NCBI GenBank assembly: GCA_918026815.1 | Contig: CAKJVC010000063.1 | Span: 1 to 35,086, forward strand | Direction of reading: 5' to 3' | DNA length: 35,086 nt | Source: Chalara sp. BL73 | Taxonomy: Eukaryota; Ascomycota; Leotiomycetes; Helotiales | In this document: positions 1-11,252 of the stretch, one piece after another | How the letters are laid out: each line of letters begins with the position of its first letter | Numbering within the stretch: the first letter of the stretch is position 1 | Notes under the pieces: generated by a model | Told to the model about the DNA's origin: nothing | Databases searched by the model: none | The model's input: the letters and a program-made list of their open reading frames with translations, nothing else | Translations under genes and position numbers: made by a program

Positions 1-2563
1 ATAACTACGGACTAATACCAGATCTATTAATTCCATACCTTTAGGACCTTGCAAACTTCGGGCATCGAGAAGTTGGGGAGAGGTTTGTTCAGCTTCATTC
101 GAAATATGTGGTCTTGAGTAAGATTCTTTAGGGAGTTGAGGCTTTGTGTGGGGTGCTTTTGATCGGGAAAGCTTTGATGAGAGTTGTTCCGTGGGTGATG
201 CTTTCCATGACAATGCTCGCAAAGAGGTTGCCTTTAAAGAGGAAACTTGGAAAGATGATACTCCCAGAGAAGGCAATTTTGGAGCAAATTGTTTCGAAGA
301 GGTCTCTCTAACAACAGGCTGCCTCGAAGAGAGTCCTTTCCATTCTTCGGGCGGGGAAGACTTCGTGATAACTCGGATACCCTTATTAACTTCAATATCA
401 GAAGGCTTCTTTCCATCGACCCTTTGAATCCTGTGAATGCTACGTGGTTTCGACCCTGTATCGCTTGCTAAAGTCGACGGCTTCCATTCTTTAAAAGGGG
501 CTCCTCGGAAGCGGAGCCTCAATTTCTTTTCCTGGCCTTATAGGTCTTGAACATCGTGATTGTGACCGGCTAGTTAGTTGAGGAGGGCTTGATCGCGAAT
601 TTGGTGGACGTGCTGCACTACTCAGTATCAGAGTAGCTCGATGCAATGCACCCCATTGCTTAGATTTGTGCGGGCCGAACGGCAATATGGAATTTGGGGG
701 TCTGTCTTCTCTCTTGCCCAACCTCATGACTGGGAGCTATATATTTATTTATTGTCTCGCGTGCGAACCGTTGATCATGGGTATGCTTCTGGCTCATTAT
801 GAGAGCGTTCGTCGTTGGAACTTGCGTATTAAGTCGTGGACCTGTGGCGTGGATTCGATGTTGAGGCTGTGAGCTATGAGGAGTAGTGCTCGATGAATAT
901 TTAAAATGAACCTTTGATTTATTTGCCTTCCACGGGAATGGAGAGTTGAGTAGTGAACGCGAAGCACTACTGGAGCCAGTGAAGCCTGACAGCTCGAGCT
1001 AGGACTGGAAGTCTTCAAAACACTTCCTAAGTAAATACTTAAATTTTCTGCTGTCAACGGCATTCGAGAAGTAAGCTGCGGGTGAGGCGAAGTTGTCCCA
1101 GACGCAAATGAATCATTTTCAGTACCCCAAGTACGAGTCGAATCTGAATGTTGCTGAACGATTTCGAACACTCGAAATTGACCTTGGTATTTTAGAGAAA
1201 CTACCTGAGAGAACTCTCAAATTCTTTCTTGTCAGAGGGGCCTGAAATTTCGGCTGTAGACGCGAAGAAGTCGAATTCGAAGAATGATCGCCATAGTTTG
1301 AACTAGGTTTAGGAGTACTTGAAACATCACCTGCTTTGATTTGGATATTCTCTAATGTCAACGGGGATTGAAAGTTGGGTCGACGACGGACATTTATGCC
1401 CCTAGGTACAAAACATTGTCTTGAGTGCAGGAGTTAGATTCGGGGCTCATAGAAAACTTTTCATCCTTTCCAGAGACCTCATCCGAAGTAATAATCTCTC
1501 CTCTCGTCGTAGAGGGCTCAGGTTGATCTTTAAAGAGGTTCTGTAGCAGTTGGTGCTGATGGCATCGTGATCGCCAGTTTTGGGCCCTTCTGTCCTGTGA
1601 GATTCCTTTACGTCTATGCCACTCAAATGAAGTCACCGCTCTGAATCGATTTGTACTCTCTTGAACTAGCTTCAAGTACCGCGTAATCTCTCTGTATGTC
1701 GTACGCCAGCCATGCTTTAGCCTAAGGTTGTCTGACAGGCTGGAAGTCAGATCATCAAGCGGCCTCCGGTTCTTATTCAGTATAGCAAGAATAATGTTGA
1801 AAAACACGGCTCTGAGTTTCTTGAGATATTCTTGGTCGATCCATTTGTTCGCTAGATGACATACATCTGGTGGGAACAAGGAATTCAAAAGCGCAATGTG
1901 ATCTGACGGCAGCTCAACGTGTTGCAGATCTTTGATCATCACCTAATGTTTTATCAACTCATAGAAAAGCTATCGTTTTTGGCGCAACATACCCATATTC
2001 TCATGTCCACGTGGATGCTAGCATAAATTTGTGCTGATAGTTGTTCTTGCCGAACAGTTTCCGCAAGCCACTGCTTTGCGGGATATTGTATGAGGTCTCC
2101 CGCATCCAAATCCTCCTCTCTGAATCCTAACTTAGCTATTGCCTTCCGAAAGTCAGTTCGACGCAGGGTCTCTAGGTCTTGAAGAAGATCAAGGGCTAAA
2201 AGTCCGGTGACAGTGTTAGCATATTGCTTGCGCTCGTACTGCTCGCTGGGAAATAGAAGATTGAAGTGCCTCATGAAAGCATCTACCACCTCGCCTAGAG
2301 GACCTGGAGGATCCATTAGTTCCTCTGGCTTCAGCTGTCCTAGAGTGTCAATGTCCCCAACTGTGAACTCATCCTTAGCATGAGGGTATTGGTATGAATG
2401 AAATTCTTGCGGCAGACAGGTTGAATATTCCATGCCACATGTTGAATTGGTCGATAGCCTCACCCAAAGACTCGGTGAGTTTTTCACAACGACTGATTGA
2501 ATATAGGCTCTCCTCTGATTGTCCGTCCAATACCGCCACAGCTCTCGTGCTGGGACTTGACAT
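1..2563 (-). CDS. Uncharacterised fungal protein, 3'-truncated by window edge
   Basis: I do not recognise this family. The likely start is the ATG at 2561-2563 (MSSPSTRAVAVL), followed by a helical N-terminal part containing CEKLTESLGEAIDQF. The reading frame changes once between about 2375 and 2487, probably a one-base error or an unseen small intron, and then runs to 1993 through LGQLKPEELMDPPGPLG and ASIHVDMRIW. A clear phase-0 intron lies at 1943-1992 (GTATGT donor, TTAG acceptor). The next exon continues VMIKDLQHVELPSDHIALLN and stays open to about 1394. From about 1400 to 1 the coding signal is Ser/Pro/Arg-rich and low in complexity, with several frame changes. It shows three PLTxEN-like repeats (about 1342, 1220 and 1055), and the frame is still open at base 1. 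The N-terminal part vaguely recalls the helical leader of fungal NLR-like proteins, but that is only an impression. The gene could be degenerate. Confidence 0.5.
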
Positions 2564-2958
2564 CCTTACATTGAATTAGCTATCGCGCTTTCCATTTTAC
2601 GATATATACTTGCCATCAACAGCACTGCTCAGCTTTGTTGCCATATTGCGCAAGGGATGAAGATAAATGGCGATGGCAATTGAGATTGTATTGGAGGCTG
2701 AGGGGTCGAGCTTAGCAGGATTCGATTTAAAATTAGACTAGCTGTTCGTATTGGTGGTCAGAGAACAATTGCGATCAAACACCATCCTTAGCGCGCCTTG
2801 TTGACAGGAGAGTCCTAGGTATTTAGTCCTCGCTGTGATGGACTTCAACATGAACTGAACACCTGTTTCTGTATGTTAAAAAGCTTGACCGTAGCATCAA
2901 GCCTTTGAAACGCAATAGCAACGATGATACAAGCTGTCTCGAAGCATTATAGAAAATT

Positions 2959-3303
2959 ATGATAAAGCGAGCAAGAGAGTTCGCAAAAATTCAGCCGCGC
3001 GTGCTCAGCATGTCCACATTCACGCAATTTGAGCCCTGGATGTCAGTTTTGGGACCCAGAAATTGTCTCCTGGAACTCAATACAGAAAATTTCATAGACG
3101 CCATCTCTAACGAAAGAGAAATTCTAGCAGAAGATATTATATTTGGCGAGCTTCACCAAAGTTTTGAAATAGGAAACATTTCAACAACATCAATGGACTG
3201 CTATGTCGTTGTACGACCTCCACAGCTTAAAACAAAGAAATTAGAGACTCAAAGCCGGAAGGGAGAGATTACCAGCAAGATGTGCTTTGGAATGTTAACT
3301 TAA
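2959..3303 (+). CDS. Weak ORF, 114 aa, unknown
   Basis: This ATG-initiated ORF encodes a mildly acidic 114-residue product with mixed composition (for example the stretch EREILAEDIIFGELHQSFEI). There is no signal peptide, membrane segment or motif that I recognise, and no flanking splice sites that would extend it. It may be a chance ORF or an exon of a decayed gene. It is listed because it is the longest open frame in the gene-poor stretch between 2.6 and 5.4 kb. Confidence 0.15.
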   Translation: MIKRAREFAKIQPRVLSMSTFTQFEPWMSVLGPRNCLLELNTENFIDAISNEREILAEDIIFGELHQSFEIGNISTTSMDCYVVVRPPQLKTKKLETQSRKGEITSKMCFGMLT

Positions 3304-3564
3304 GAGCTATCTTGAGAACCTATTGCACTAGACTGAAAAGCTTTTGCCAGCAGGAGGATCTTTACTCAAGCCATAGAAGAGATACGAAAACAAGGGTGAA
3401 AGAGACAAAACCAAAGCAATGGATGACAGAGCCGCCACTGGACAGACTCTCCTCCAGACCGGTACCGATGTATACCAGGCAGTTGTAGGCCATTCAATCC
3501 AATCTTGATCAGAGGATGTACACGAAGCTTTCTGCCCAGTATTATCAACCATAGGTGGAAGGTA

Positions 3565-3678
3565 TTAAGAAATTTGAATTGAAACTTGGAAGCTTCTCCA
3601 CATCCGCTCGGCCGGGGCCACGAACAAGGCACAAGAGAGAAGGAAGGCAGTGAGGAAAGTCGTTCCAGGAACCTTCAT
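3565..3678 (-). CDS. Short ORF with signal-peptide-like start
   Basis: The ATG at 3676-3678 opens a 37-codon ORF starting MKVPGTTFLTAFLLSCALFV, which has the layout of a secretory signal peptide: a Lys near the start, a hydrophobic core, and an APAE region that could be cleaved. The ORF stops soon after. Adjacent frames on the same strand stay open down to about 3328 and include a Cys/Trp-rich segment (CTSSDQDWIEWPTTAWY), so the ORF may be the first exon of a small secreted protein whose exon junction, or a one-base error in the GGCCCC run, I cannot resolve. A chance ORF is possible. Confidence 0.2.
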   Translation of the reverse strand: MKVPGTTFLTAFLLSCALFVAPAERMWRSFQVSIQIS

Positions 3679-5412
3679 ACAGTTACTCTCGCTTCAATTG
3701 TGGATAAGATGCCATGAAAGATGGCGTCCACAGCTCACCGCCGACTGAAAATATAAAATTGGGCCAGGTTGTGGTATGATACCGGCGCTAATCAATTGAT
3801 TACTGATGCGGAGTCAATATGTGTTGCCGACACCTTGGTCAAGGGTAATAACTTTAAGTTGCCTGGTCTTCTATTAGGTTTTGCAAAGTGAGACGCAAGC
3901 ACTTAAGCAAGCCCGAGTAGAGGCGGCTGCAAGACTGTCAGGAGTTATGGAGAAGTTGAATCATAGTTCCTGGAATGACTCGACTGGACGTCCTTGCTGT
4001 TGGCAGTGAGAACAAAATAAGAGCGCGGGAGATGAGCAACTATTGCTTCGATCATTCTCGTTGTTATGAAAAATTCAGAAAATATTACAAGGCAAACAGA
4101 TTGCCGAAGACCCAGCCGCCATGTGTATCCTCGAACTCTTCCAACTACAAGCGGGTGGCGCATCTGGCGCTTTTAGTCTCGATATTCTATCGCTTCATCT
4201 GTCATTGCAAGTGGAATGCGATATGGTCGGACCTGTCTTCTTAGTTTAGAGAAACCTCGTCAGAACTTTAAAAAGGTCAAATTTGCTATCAGTATCCATG
4301 AGCAAGAGGTAGCATTGTTAGCATATGCAATTATGATTTTGTGGTAGCGTTTAGCAGCTTTCATATCGTGCGATGGCTGAGGTTATGAATGTCGACAAAA
4401 TGGAACAAGGACAGCGCTTTCTACAGATACCAAAAGATGGTGGGATGTTAAAAAGTAATAAGATAGATCTGAGAGAGATGGAGCCCTTGAAGTGAGGATG
4501 GTGCTCAAGTGGTGTTTATATTATGGCAGAACGTTCCTTTGAAGAGATAGCCACGGTATGAAGGTTGAACCATAACTACTCGTGGTTAATGATACCACTT
4601 ACAGTAGAAACTCTCTAGGATCAAAGGGGCGTCAACTGAGCCCTCTTCTGTACGAAAGGCAACGAGTCTTATCCTTGACAACGGTTTCCAGGCGCGGATT
4701 TTAGAAGCGGAATCTGTTATGATGCATTCCAGCCTGGCGCTCTTTAGCCTCTTTGCGATCAAGATACTGAAGCCTCACAAGTGATTGTAACACTTAGCGG
4801 CCTAGGTACTATCAGGGGATACCGCAAAGGTTTGCTACGGCAAACAGCAATCCACAATGATCATGCATCTCGTGCAAGCTTTGTACTCACTCTTATGTTG
4901 GGAGGTTGATTAGAACTTATTGAAATGAAGCGGACAAGGGATCATGCTTATGAAGATCCAAACTCAAGCTGCTGCACTGCATCAAGATGTGTTTTGAGGG
5001 AAGACCTATGCATCATTCACAACTGATGTGGTCGTGTTAAGGATTGCTTGGCATTCCCATTTCAACTGAATACGGTCACACGCAAAGGCAAATGATGCAT
5101 AAATTGCTGGGCCATAAAGAGAAATCCAACATCACAGCCACATGAAATACATTCTTAGACCAAGTGGTGACACAAAATAGCATCAACTCAAAATACATAA
5201 CTTATTGGTTGTCTGTCGCGAGCATTTAAATATCAGCATTCTTTAGCGTGTATCATGTTAATTTTAGTTTGCCAAGATAAGACTGGTACAGTCCCGCTCA
5301 ATCCTCAATTAACAACGAAATAATATAGGTTTCTTTGGGATCATACTCACTGAGACACTTTGCTCATGATATTCATTTCTTCTCCACCCTACGACAGATT
5401 TCAAACACGATA

Positions 5413-7573
5413 ATGAGGCCGGTATGGCGGCGCTTCAACCATCTCCCTAGATCACACCGCATACGCGCTCAACCCGCTTGTTATCGGCTTCACAAACGCG
5501 TTGGTATCCAGAGGAGGTGTGCTTCAACAACCGAACCTGCAGCTAAAAGCACTGAGGGAGAACCTCAAAATGACCAAGATGGAAGGGAAGAGGGTCAGTC
5601 GCGTAAGTTGCCGAATGCATACATTGCCTAGGAATCGAAGTAGCCGCCTTTGCCATTCTTATTTGGGGGCCAGTTTGGTCAGTCTAACGAAACCAAAATC
5701 AACAATGTTACTGCAGATTCAGTGAAATTGAGTGATGAGGAATACTTAATTAGCTCTAGAGACATCTCTGAGCTGCTCATGGATTCGGTCACAAGCTCAT
5801 ATTCAATGAAGACAAGATATGGCCATCTGGCAGTCTCTTCATCACGTGCAGGATATCACATGATCCTAAGCCTCATGTTTCCAAAGGATCTTGAATAACA
5901 TAGTGTAGGCAGGCAGACACTGACACAACTGCAGGAGAGCATAAGACATACAATCCGTTTACCAACAGAAGCAAACGCACCAATTCATCAGGCTCAAGTA
6001 ACCCAAATGGCCCCATATATCAACAAATGCTGGAAGCTGCTGCGACAGCATTCGCCAGTATTGTAGTTGTAGGTTCTGGCTTCGCTTTAGGAGGGTACAT
6101 GTATCATAGGTTCTACAAGTGGCTAGTGATACATAAGATGGAAAAGGCTTTTACACCTGGAGATCCTGTGCTCGAACTCGCGGCCTTAGGGAAGAAGTTG
6201 CCAGATACAATATCCAACCTCCAAACCATTGCAGCTGACGAAACGCATTGGGTCGTGCGTGACGAGCAAGCAAAGATTGATGCAATTGTGAATGGGACGG
6301 AAAGAGGCCGGTACCACCTGCTGATAGGAGAGAAGGGGACAGGAAAGTCAAGTATGTTGCTCGATGCCATGCACAAGATTGACGGTGAAGGTGTCAGCAT
6401 GTTTGAAGCTCATGCCGACCTGGAGATCTTTAGGGTAAGGTTGGGCAAAGCCCTGAACTTCGAATTTCATGAAGATTACATTGGATCATATTTTTCAGAA
6501 CGAGGGCCTAGAGAGAGTAGTGCGCTTTTGGATATCGAACGTGCTTTCAACAAGTTGGAGAAGGTAGCGATAAACCGCAGAAAGAAGGTTGGACGCCCTT
6601 TGATTGTCATCGTCAACTGCATCCATCTATTGCGAGATGATGAAGATGGAAGAGACTTATTGGAGCTCCTACAACAACGCGCAGAACAGTGGGCTGCAAG
6701 CAATCTGGTCACGGTCATTTTTAACTCAGATGATTACTGGGTATACGAGCGACTAAAGCAGCTGGCTACCAGGATGGAAGTCACATCAATTACAGATCTA
6801 CCTAAAGCTCAAGCCATTGCGGCGCTTTCTAAATATCGACAGAGATACTTCCAAGAACCACCGGACTCAAGAGTCCTTGCAGAAGTTTACGACAAAGTTG
6901 GCGGCCGTCTGACGTTCTTGAATCGTGTGGCGAAGTCCAAGAACATGATAGAGATGTGTGATAAAATCATAGACACGGAGAAGCGTTGGTTTCTGAATCA
7001 ATGTTGGATCCTTGGAATGGAAATGGACGATGATGTTATGGATCAACAAAAATATGCCGTAAATGCCCTTCCCCATCTCGTCCTTCCAATCTCACAGAAT
7101 TACAGTCAGCAGCAATGGTTATGGCTCAAGCTCTAGTCCAAGCAGAGCAGCACGACGAGCATGATGACTATGACCCAGATGACGGCTCCCATAACATTCC
7201 ACAGATTCCCCTTCACAAAGCTCGGCAGATCATGACTCGTGCGGATTTTATTAGACAGTACGACCACATCAATCTCTTCACCATAACCAGCACAGCGTAC
7301 GTACGAGCTGACTCTGTGCCAATGCAACGAGCCTTCAGAGAGGTCTGTGGAGAAGAGGGATTTGATGAGCACTTAGAAGCAACCCTGCAAAGAATCTCTG
7401 AGATCGAGAGCCTTGGACGTACTAGAGAAATTGTCTCAAAGGATCTCGTCCTTGGAGGCAGGTATAAATTCTTGCACAAGGATGGAGAGCGGAGGGGCGA
7501 GAAGATCACAGAGGTCACCATTGAGAACGCTAATCCCAAGACATTTGTGGCAGAGGCTGATGAAGAAGACTGA
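5413..7573 (+). CDS. Mitochondrial-type AAA+ ATPase with fungal C-terminal winged-helix domain
   Basis: A multi-exon gene for a P-loop ATPase of a family found in filamentous fungi. Exons: 5413-5602; 5717 to about 5845; about 5917-7058; 7106-7573 (about 642 aa). The start gives an Arg-rich, acid-free leader (MRPVWRRFNHLPRSHRIR) typical of mitochondrial targeting. Intron 1 (GTAAGT...CTAAC...CTGCAG) and intron 3 (GTAAAT...ACAG, 47 bp) keep phase exactly; the second junction is uncertain. Exon 3 carries a hydrophobic segment (ASIVVVGSGFALGGYMYHR), then Walker A GEKGTGKSS. The Walker B position reads PLIVIVNCIHLL with no acidic residue after the hydrophobic strand, followed by RDDEDGRDLLELLQQRAEQW. 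The last exon encodes the acidic-rich C-terminal domain I associate with the fungal AAA winged-helix family. The substrate is unknown; an inner-membrane chaperone or assembly role is inference. Confidence 0.85.
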
Positions 7574-8472
7574 AGTGTTTGTATATTCATCTGTATCAAT
7601 ATGTATCTATGATAGGCTTTGAAACTGATATTTCGCACTTGGTCTCTGTCATGAGGCACCATAGTTGGTGCCCCCATTATTTTTATTCTGGTGGCCAGCT
7701 TTTCTTAAGGCTGCAAGTAGCCTTGCGAGTACAGCTTCGCATTTGACATTCATTTTGGTAGCTGTGAGTAACGAGGGTTATTACATGGAAAGAGTAACGA
7801 AATAGTAGCTACACTTAGGCCATGATTCTATACTATCACCACTTCAAGAGAAAAAAATTATTCGCAAGCCCTTGTCAAGAACTTCGAGCAACAATCCAGG
7901 ACGTAGGAACATTAGGCGAAGCATCAGCAGCACCTACCCTCTATAACATTTCTTGCTCTTGCTCACATCACCTCTACCCTCGCTAAGGACCCCCCTTCAC
8001 CCTCAGTTTCACATTCATTCGATCAGCCGGAATCCTTCATCTTGCGCCTTGTTCACCTTTGAGATGCCTCGCTTCCTTTGCGAGACTCGTTTTCCACCAC
8101 TTCATCTTTCATGGGGAGGTGACCAAGGGCTCCACTCGCTTAGCTCCTGCCTACCAGTTCCTGGCCATATGAAAGCAGTATTATTCTCGATCTCGTCATT
8201 CCTACAACACCAAAGCAACCACAACTTCAACACCTTTTAAGACTAGCTTACAGCAACCAATCTTTCCAACAAGTGTATGTAAGCATCGCATACGTTCTGA
8301 CTTCGGGCTCTTGCACTACGCTGGGATATAAAGATCGTGGGCTATGCACTGTGGGTGTCTATTTTTCTTCGATCTAATCTTCCAGAACTTAGCCTTGTTA
8401 CAGGGCTGTCACTTAGCTCAAGCCGCGTACTGTATTCCTCCAGAATATCAAAAGACCAAGCTCTTGAACAAG
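7574..8472. other. Intergenic region with pyrimidine-rich promoter/leader of the BTB gene
   Basis: Holds the 3' flank of the AAA+ gene (to about 7900) and then a long C/T-rich stretch from about 7940 to 8280 (CTCTTGCTCACATCACCTCT and similar), typical of promoters and 5' leaders of expressed genes in filamentous fungi. Open frames here (for example 7953-8240) have codon content explained by the C/T bias and are not called as genes. At 8021-8045 there is a 25-bp near-copy of a coding segment of the downstream gene (8999-9023), reported as a finding. Confidence 0.5.
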
Positions 8473-9256
8473 ATGACATCAACCCGAGCCGGCACCATCT
8501 TACGACTCAAGAAACCGGCTTCTAAGGCCAAAGCACCTCTCACGCCAGCTAGCAAGCAGTCTGCACTTCGACCTCCGCCCACCCTGCGGTAAGATCTTCT
8601 TTCTACTTCTCCTTTATATTTCATATCACCATCTAACTAAATTCAATAGTACCTCGGGTATGGAGTTGGTCACACTCGATGTTACGGATATGATTGGCAA
8701 CAAGAAATGCTTCGTCTTACACAAGTCCTTCGTCACGCATTATTCTCCTATGCTGAATGCTAGCTTCAACGGTCCGTTCTCTGAAGGACTGACTCAGTTG
8801 ATCGAGTACTCAACTATGTCGATCAACGCCTTCGGTCTATTCACAGATTGGCTATACAGTCAAAAGATCGCTAGTGTCGACGGCTCATTACCTTCCGTTA
8901 CCGATCTGATCCACTTGTGGATTCTGGCCGACAACTTGATTGTACCAACTCTACAAAACCAAACCATCCAAGCTATCTCCGAGGTCATGAAACCTACCGA
9001 CCAGCCGGAGTCCTTCATCCTGCATACTCTATATAACAACACGATGACCAATAGCCCTCTTCGGCAGATCTTGGTGGACATGTTCGTCAGCCATGCCTTC
9101 GTTATTGACGAAGAAATTGGACACCACTTTCCGCGTGAGATGTTATTCGACATGGTAAATTCCGCCGCTCGCTCGACTCAAAAGAAAACCGCAAAGCTCT
9201 CAAAGAGTAAGATGGCGAAGTATCTCGTCTCGGTCGATGATGTTCGTCGCCGCTAG
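8473..9256 (+). CDS. BTB/POZ domain protein, 240 aa
   Basis: Two exons: 8473-8588 and 8650-9256. The 61-bp intron has GTAAGA, an ATCTAACTAA branch region and AATAG, and splicing restores one 240-codon frame. Exon 1 encodes a basic Pro/Lys-rich leader (MTSTRAGTILRLKKPASKAK). Exon 2 is a BTB/POZ fold: the D-V-T-D strand, FVLHKSFVTHYSPMLNASF (the core helix with the H-K/S and Y-S-P-x-L pattern), and a central TDWLYSQKI segment, followed by helices typical of the small stand-alone BTB proteins that are numerous in Pezizomycotina. These have no attached Kelch or BACK module. BTB domains mediate dimerisation and often CUL3 binding; the target of this one is unknown. The start at 8473 is chosen because it precedes the basic leader and the splice site keeps frame; an upstream in-frame ATG at 8344 is less likely. 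Confidence 0.85.
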
Positions 9257-11252
9257 GCATCCATCCTTTCTCTGGTCATGCACGCCAATTTCAGGCTGAT
9301 GCTTGATTATGTGAGTTTGCGGCGGGGGTTATCGGGAGCATAACGACACCTTGATGGCGTCTTCTCTTGTTGTTGTCTGATATTATCTGCATAGTTCATT
9401 TGGGGGGGGACCTTCTTTTCTTATTTCTGTTTGATGACTACAGATTTCGTGGCAGATATTTTAAGGCCTATTACTTCTGACGGCGGATTCGAGATTGTGG
9501 TCAGGAATGTGTTTGACTGAAACCTCACGGGTGAGGGAACTGAGAATGCAGACACTTGATATTTATTGACAATGAATGCTTTGTATCTGAGATTTACACC
9601 CATTTATGCGTTCGTGCGATGAAACTCAATCTCTCTATCTTAATCGAGTCTATGAAAGACATTCCGGCTGTGGAGACATCCGCATTTGAGAATTCCATGC
9701 ATGGCATCAGGCTTGTCAGCAACATTCAGCTTGAGACTCCTCTGCCCACTCATCTGCCTGGAAGCAGGAAAATGAACTCGACATCTAACTAACTGAAACA
9801 TATCTTGATATATCATACCTACGGTAAACTATCATCAGTAGGGCAATGATATTTAATCAGGCACATCAGCAAAAGAGGCACGATCTCGGATACACTTCAG
9901 CAAACAAGTAGCTAAATAAACTCTTGATATGCCCAACCACGCAAATATAATTGAGAGAAAAGGACCTCTTCACCTCTTCAACCCTATAGTACTAGTGAAT
10001 TCACCCACTATCTTAAATCTTCTGGAGTACCAAAATTTGTGTAACGTTGACAGTTTACACTTAGGGGCAGTCTTGCCCATAGCCTTGAACGCTGGCGAGT
10101 CGTCCAAAGTGATCAATATATGTAGTGCTCTATCAAGCCGGCTTCCCGCTACCACGCATCGAGACCTCTCATTCAGCTATAAGGCATCAGTTGTTCAAGA
10201 AACTTGGGACAAGAAATAAGTTTGTTTCGGTAATCGTTACTACCGCTTGAGGGCTTAAATACATGAGCTTCTCACCTTTTATAATATGAAATCTCTCTGC
10301 CATAGCTCAGTGCTTCCCAACTTTTCTTATCTAGAGAACCATCCACTGAACAGTGTGGCTCTAAGTGCAGTGGCAGACGAGAATGAAAACTCTGCTTCGC
10401 GGCCTATTGCAAATATTGATCCCCCTCTAGACTTTACCCAAACTACAAATCTACATGCCATGTCCCAAATTGATATTAACATTCAGCGGCGGTCCTGGTA
10501 TGCATATGGTGACAATCCAGGCCAGAAAAACCGACGAAGTAACGGCAATTTTCACTATCTATAAATCCTCCTATACTATTGATCTCCGTTCTTACGATGC
10601 AGCTTTCAATGGGAAAGTAATGAGGGCTCGGCCCAGATGATAGAGCTAAAAAAACACATTCATCGTAACGTTTGGAATATTTGTACATTAGCTTTACACG
10701 CAAAATTTCTTTCAAAACAAATTATTCTTAACCCTATCTGCCGAAAACGAGACCGAGACGGAAAAGCAACTTCTTGAGGAAAACAAAAAGAGACGCGCGA
10801 AACAAGTCACCTTACTCTCCGATACCCTTATGATCGTCGACAATTTCCTCACCCCCAAACTTCAAACCGGAGTCTCACAGCGATCGATGATCTAAGGATG
10901 CTACATTGCAAAACTAATATGCTTACTCAACTAGATTTTAACCAATTCACAAGAATACCGGACAATAGAGCATGCTGCAAGATATTTGATGGATGTTATC
11001 GTCTAAACCCTCGGAAGTGCCAAAGTTTTCAATCCGGAGAAGTCCCCTGAGGAAATGATGGTGGATGTTTTCATCCCGTACATGTAGCAGCGAAACATAA
11101 GGGTAATTGCTTTAAAGTGGGTGTTCATGGACAGAGGCTTGGAGAAATCCCACAATACCTTGTGAGTGAGGATATTTAAGAGGAGCCACGCTATAAGGTC
11201 GGCGATATAGCCGTGAAGTCAATCAAATCACCCAACTCTATTAATCACTCAG
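9257..11252. other. Gene-poor, AT-rich intergenic stretch
   Basis: About 2 kb between the BTB gene and the aldolase gene. No intact gene was found. The small ORFs at 9556-9792, 9929-10219 and 10286-10640 lack recognisable motifs and splice context. The only coding-like signal is the interrupted fragment at about 10731-11087, listed separately. Confidence 0.5.
10731..11087 (+). pseudogene. Decayed coding fragment of unknown origin
   Basis: One reading frame shows protein-like composition in two blocks. The first (10731-10892) is charged and helical, including EKQLLEENKKRRAKQVTLLS followed by DTLMIVDNFLTPKLQTG. The second (10953-11084) includes EYRTIEHAARYLMDVIV and, after a stop, TLGSAKVFNPEKSPEEMMVD. 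They are in the same frame, separated by TAA (10893-10895), TAG and another TAA (11004-11006). No start codon context or splice sites rescue the frame. I do not recognise the parent protein. All in-frame stops are TAA/TAG, as C-to-T changes in CAA/CAG would produce, but no intact copy in the window allows a comparison. Confidence 0.3.

Larger units (their letters stand above)
2564..5412. other. Gene-poor intergenic stretch
   Basis: About 2.8 kb with no convincing gene. It contains a 114-codon ORF at 2959-3303 (+) that starts with ATG but shows no recognisable domain and no intron signals. It also contains a short signal-peptide-like ORF at 3565-3678 (-), described separately. The rest (3680-5400) is AT-rich with stops in all frames. 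The last few hundred bases must hold the promoter of the AAA+ ATPase gene that starts at 5413. No transposon termini or tandem repeats were seen. Confidence 0.5.

Noticed and set aside
146..427. A 93-codon plus-strand ORF at the left edge
   Set aside because: The opposite strand carries the Ser-rich tail of the first gene with better continuity; the plus frame is its shadow.
7953..8240. A 95-codon ORF upstream of the BTB gene
   Set aside because: Composition follows the C/T-rich leader; no domain or splice site, and no known counterpart.
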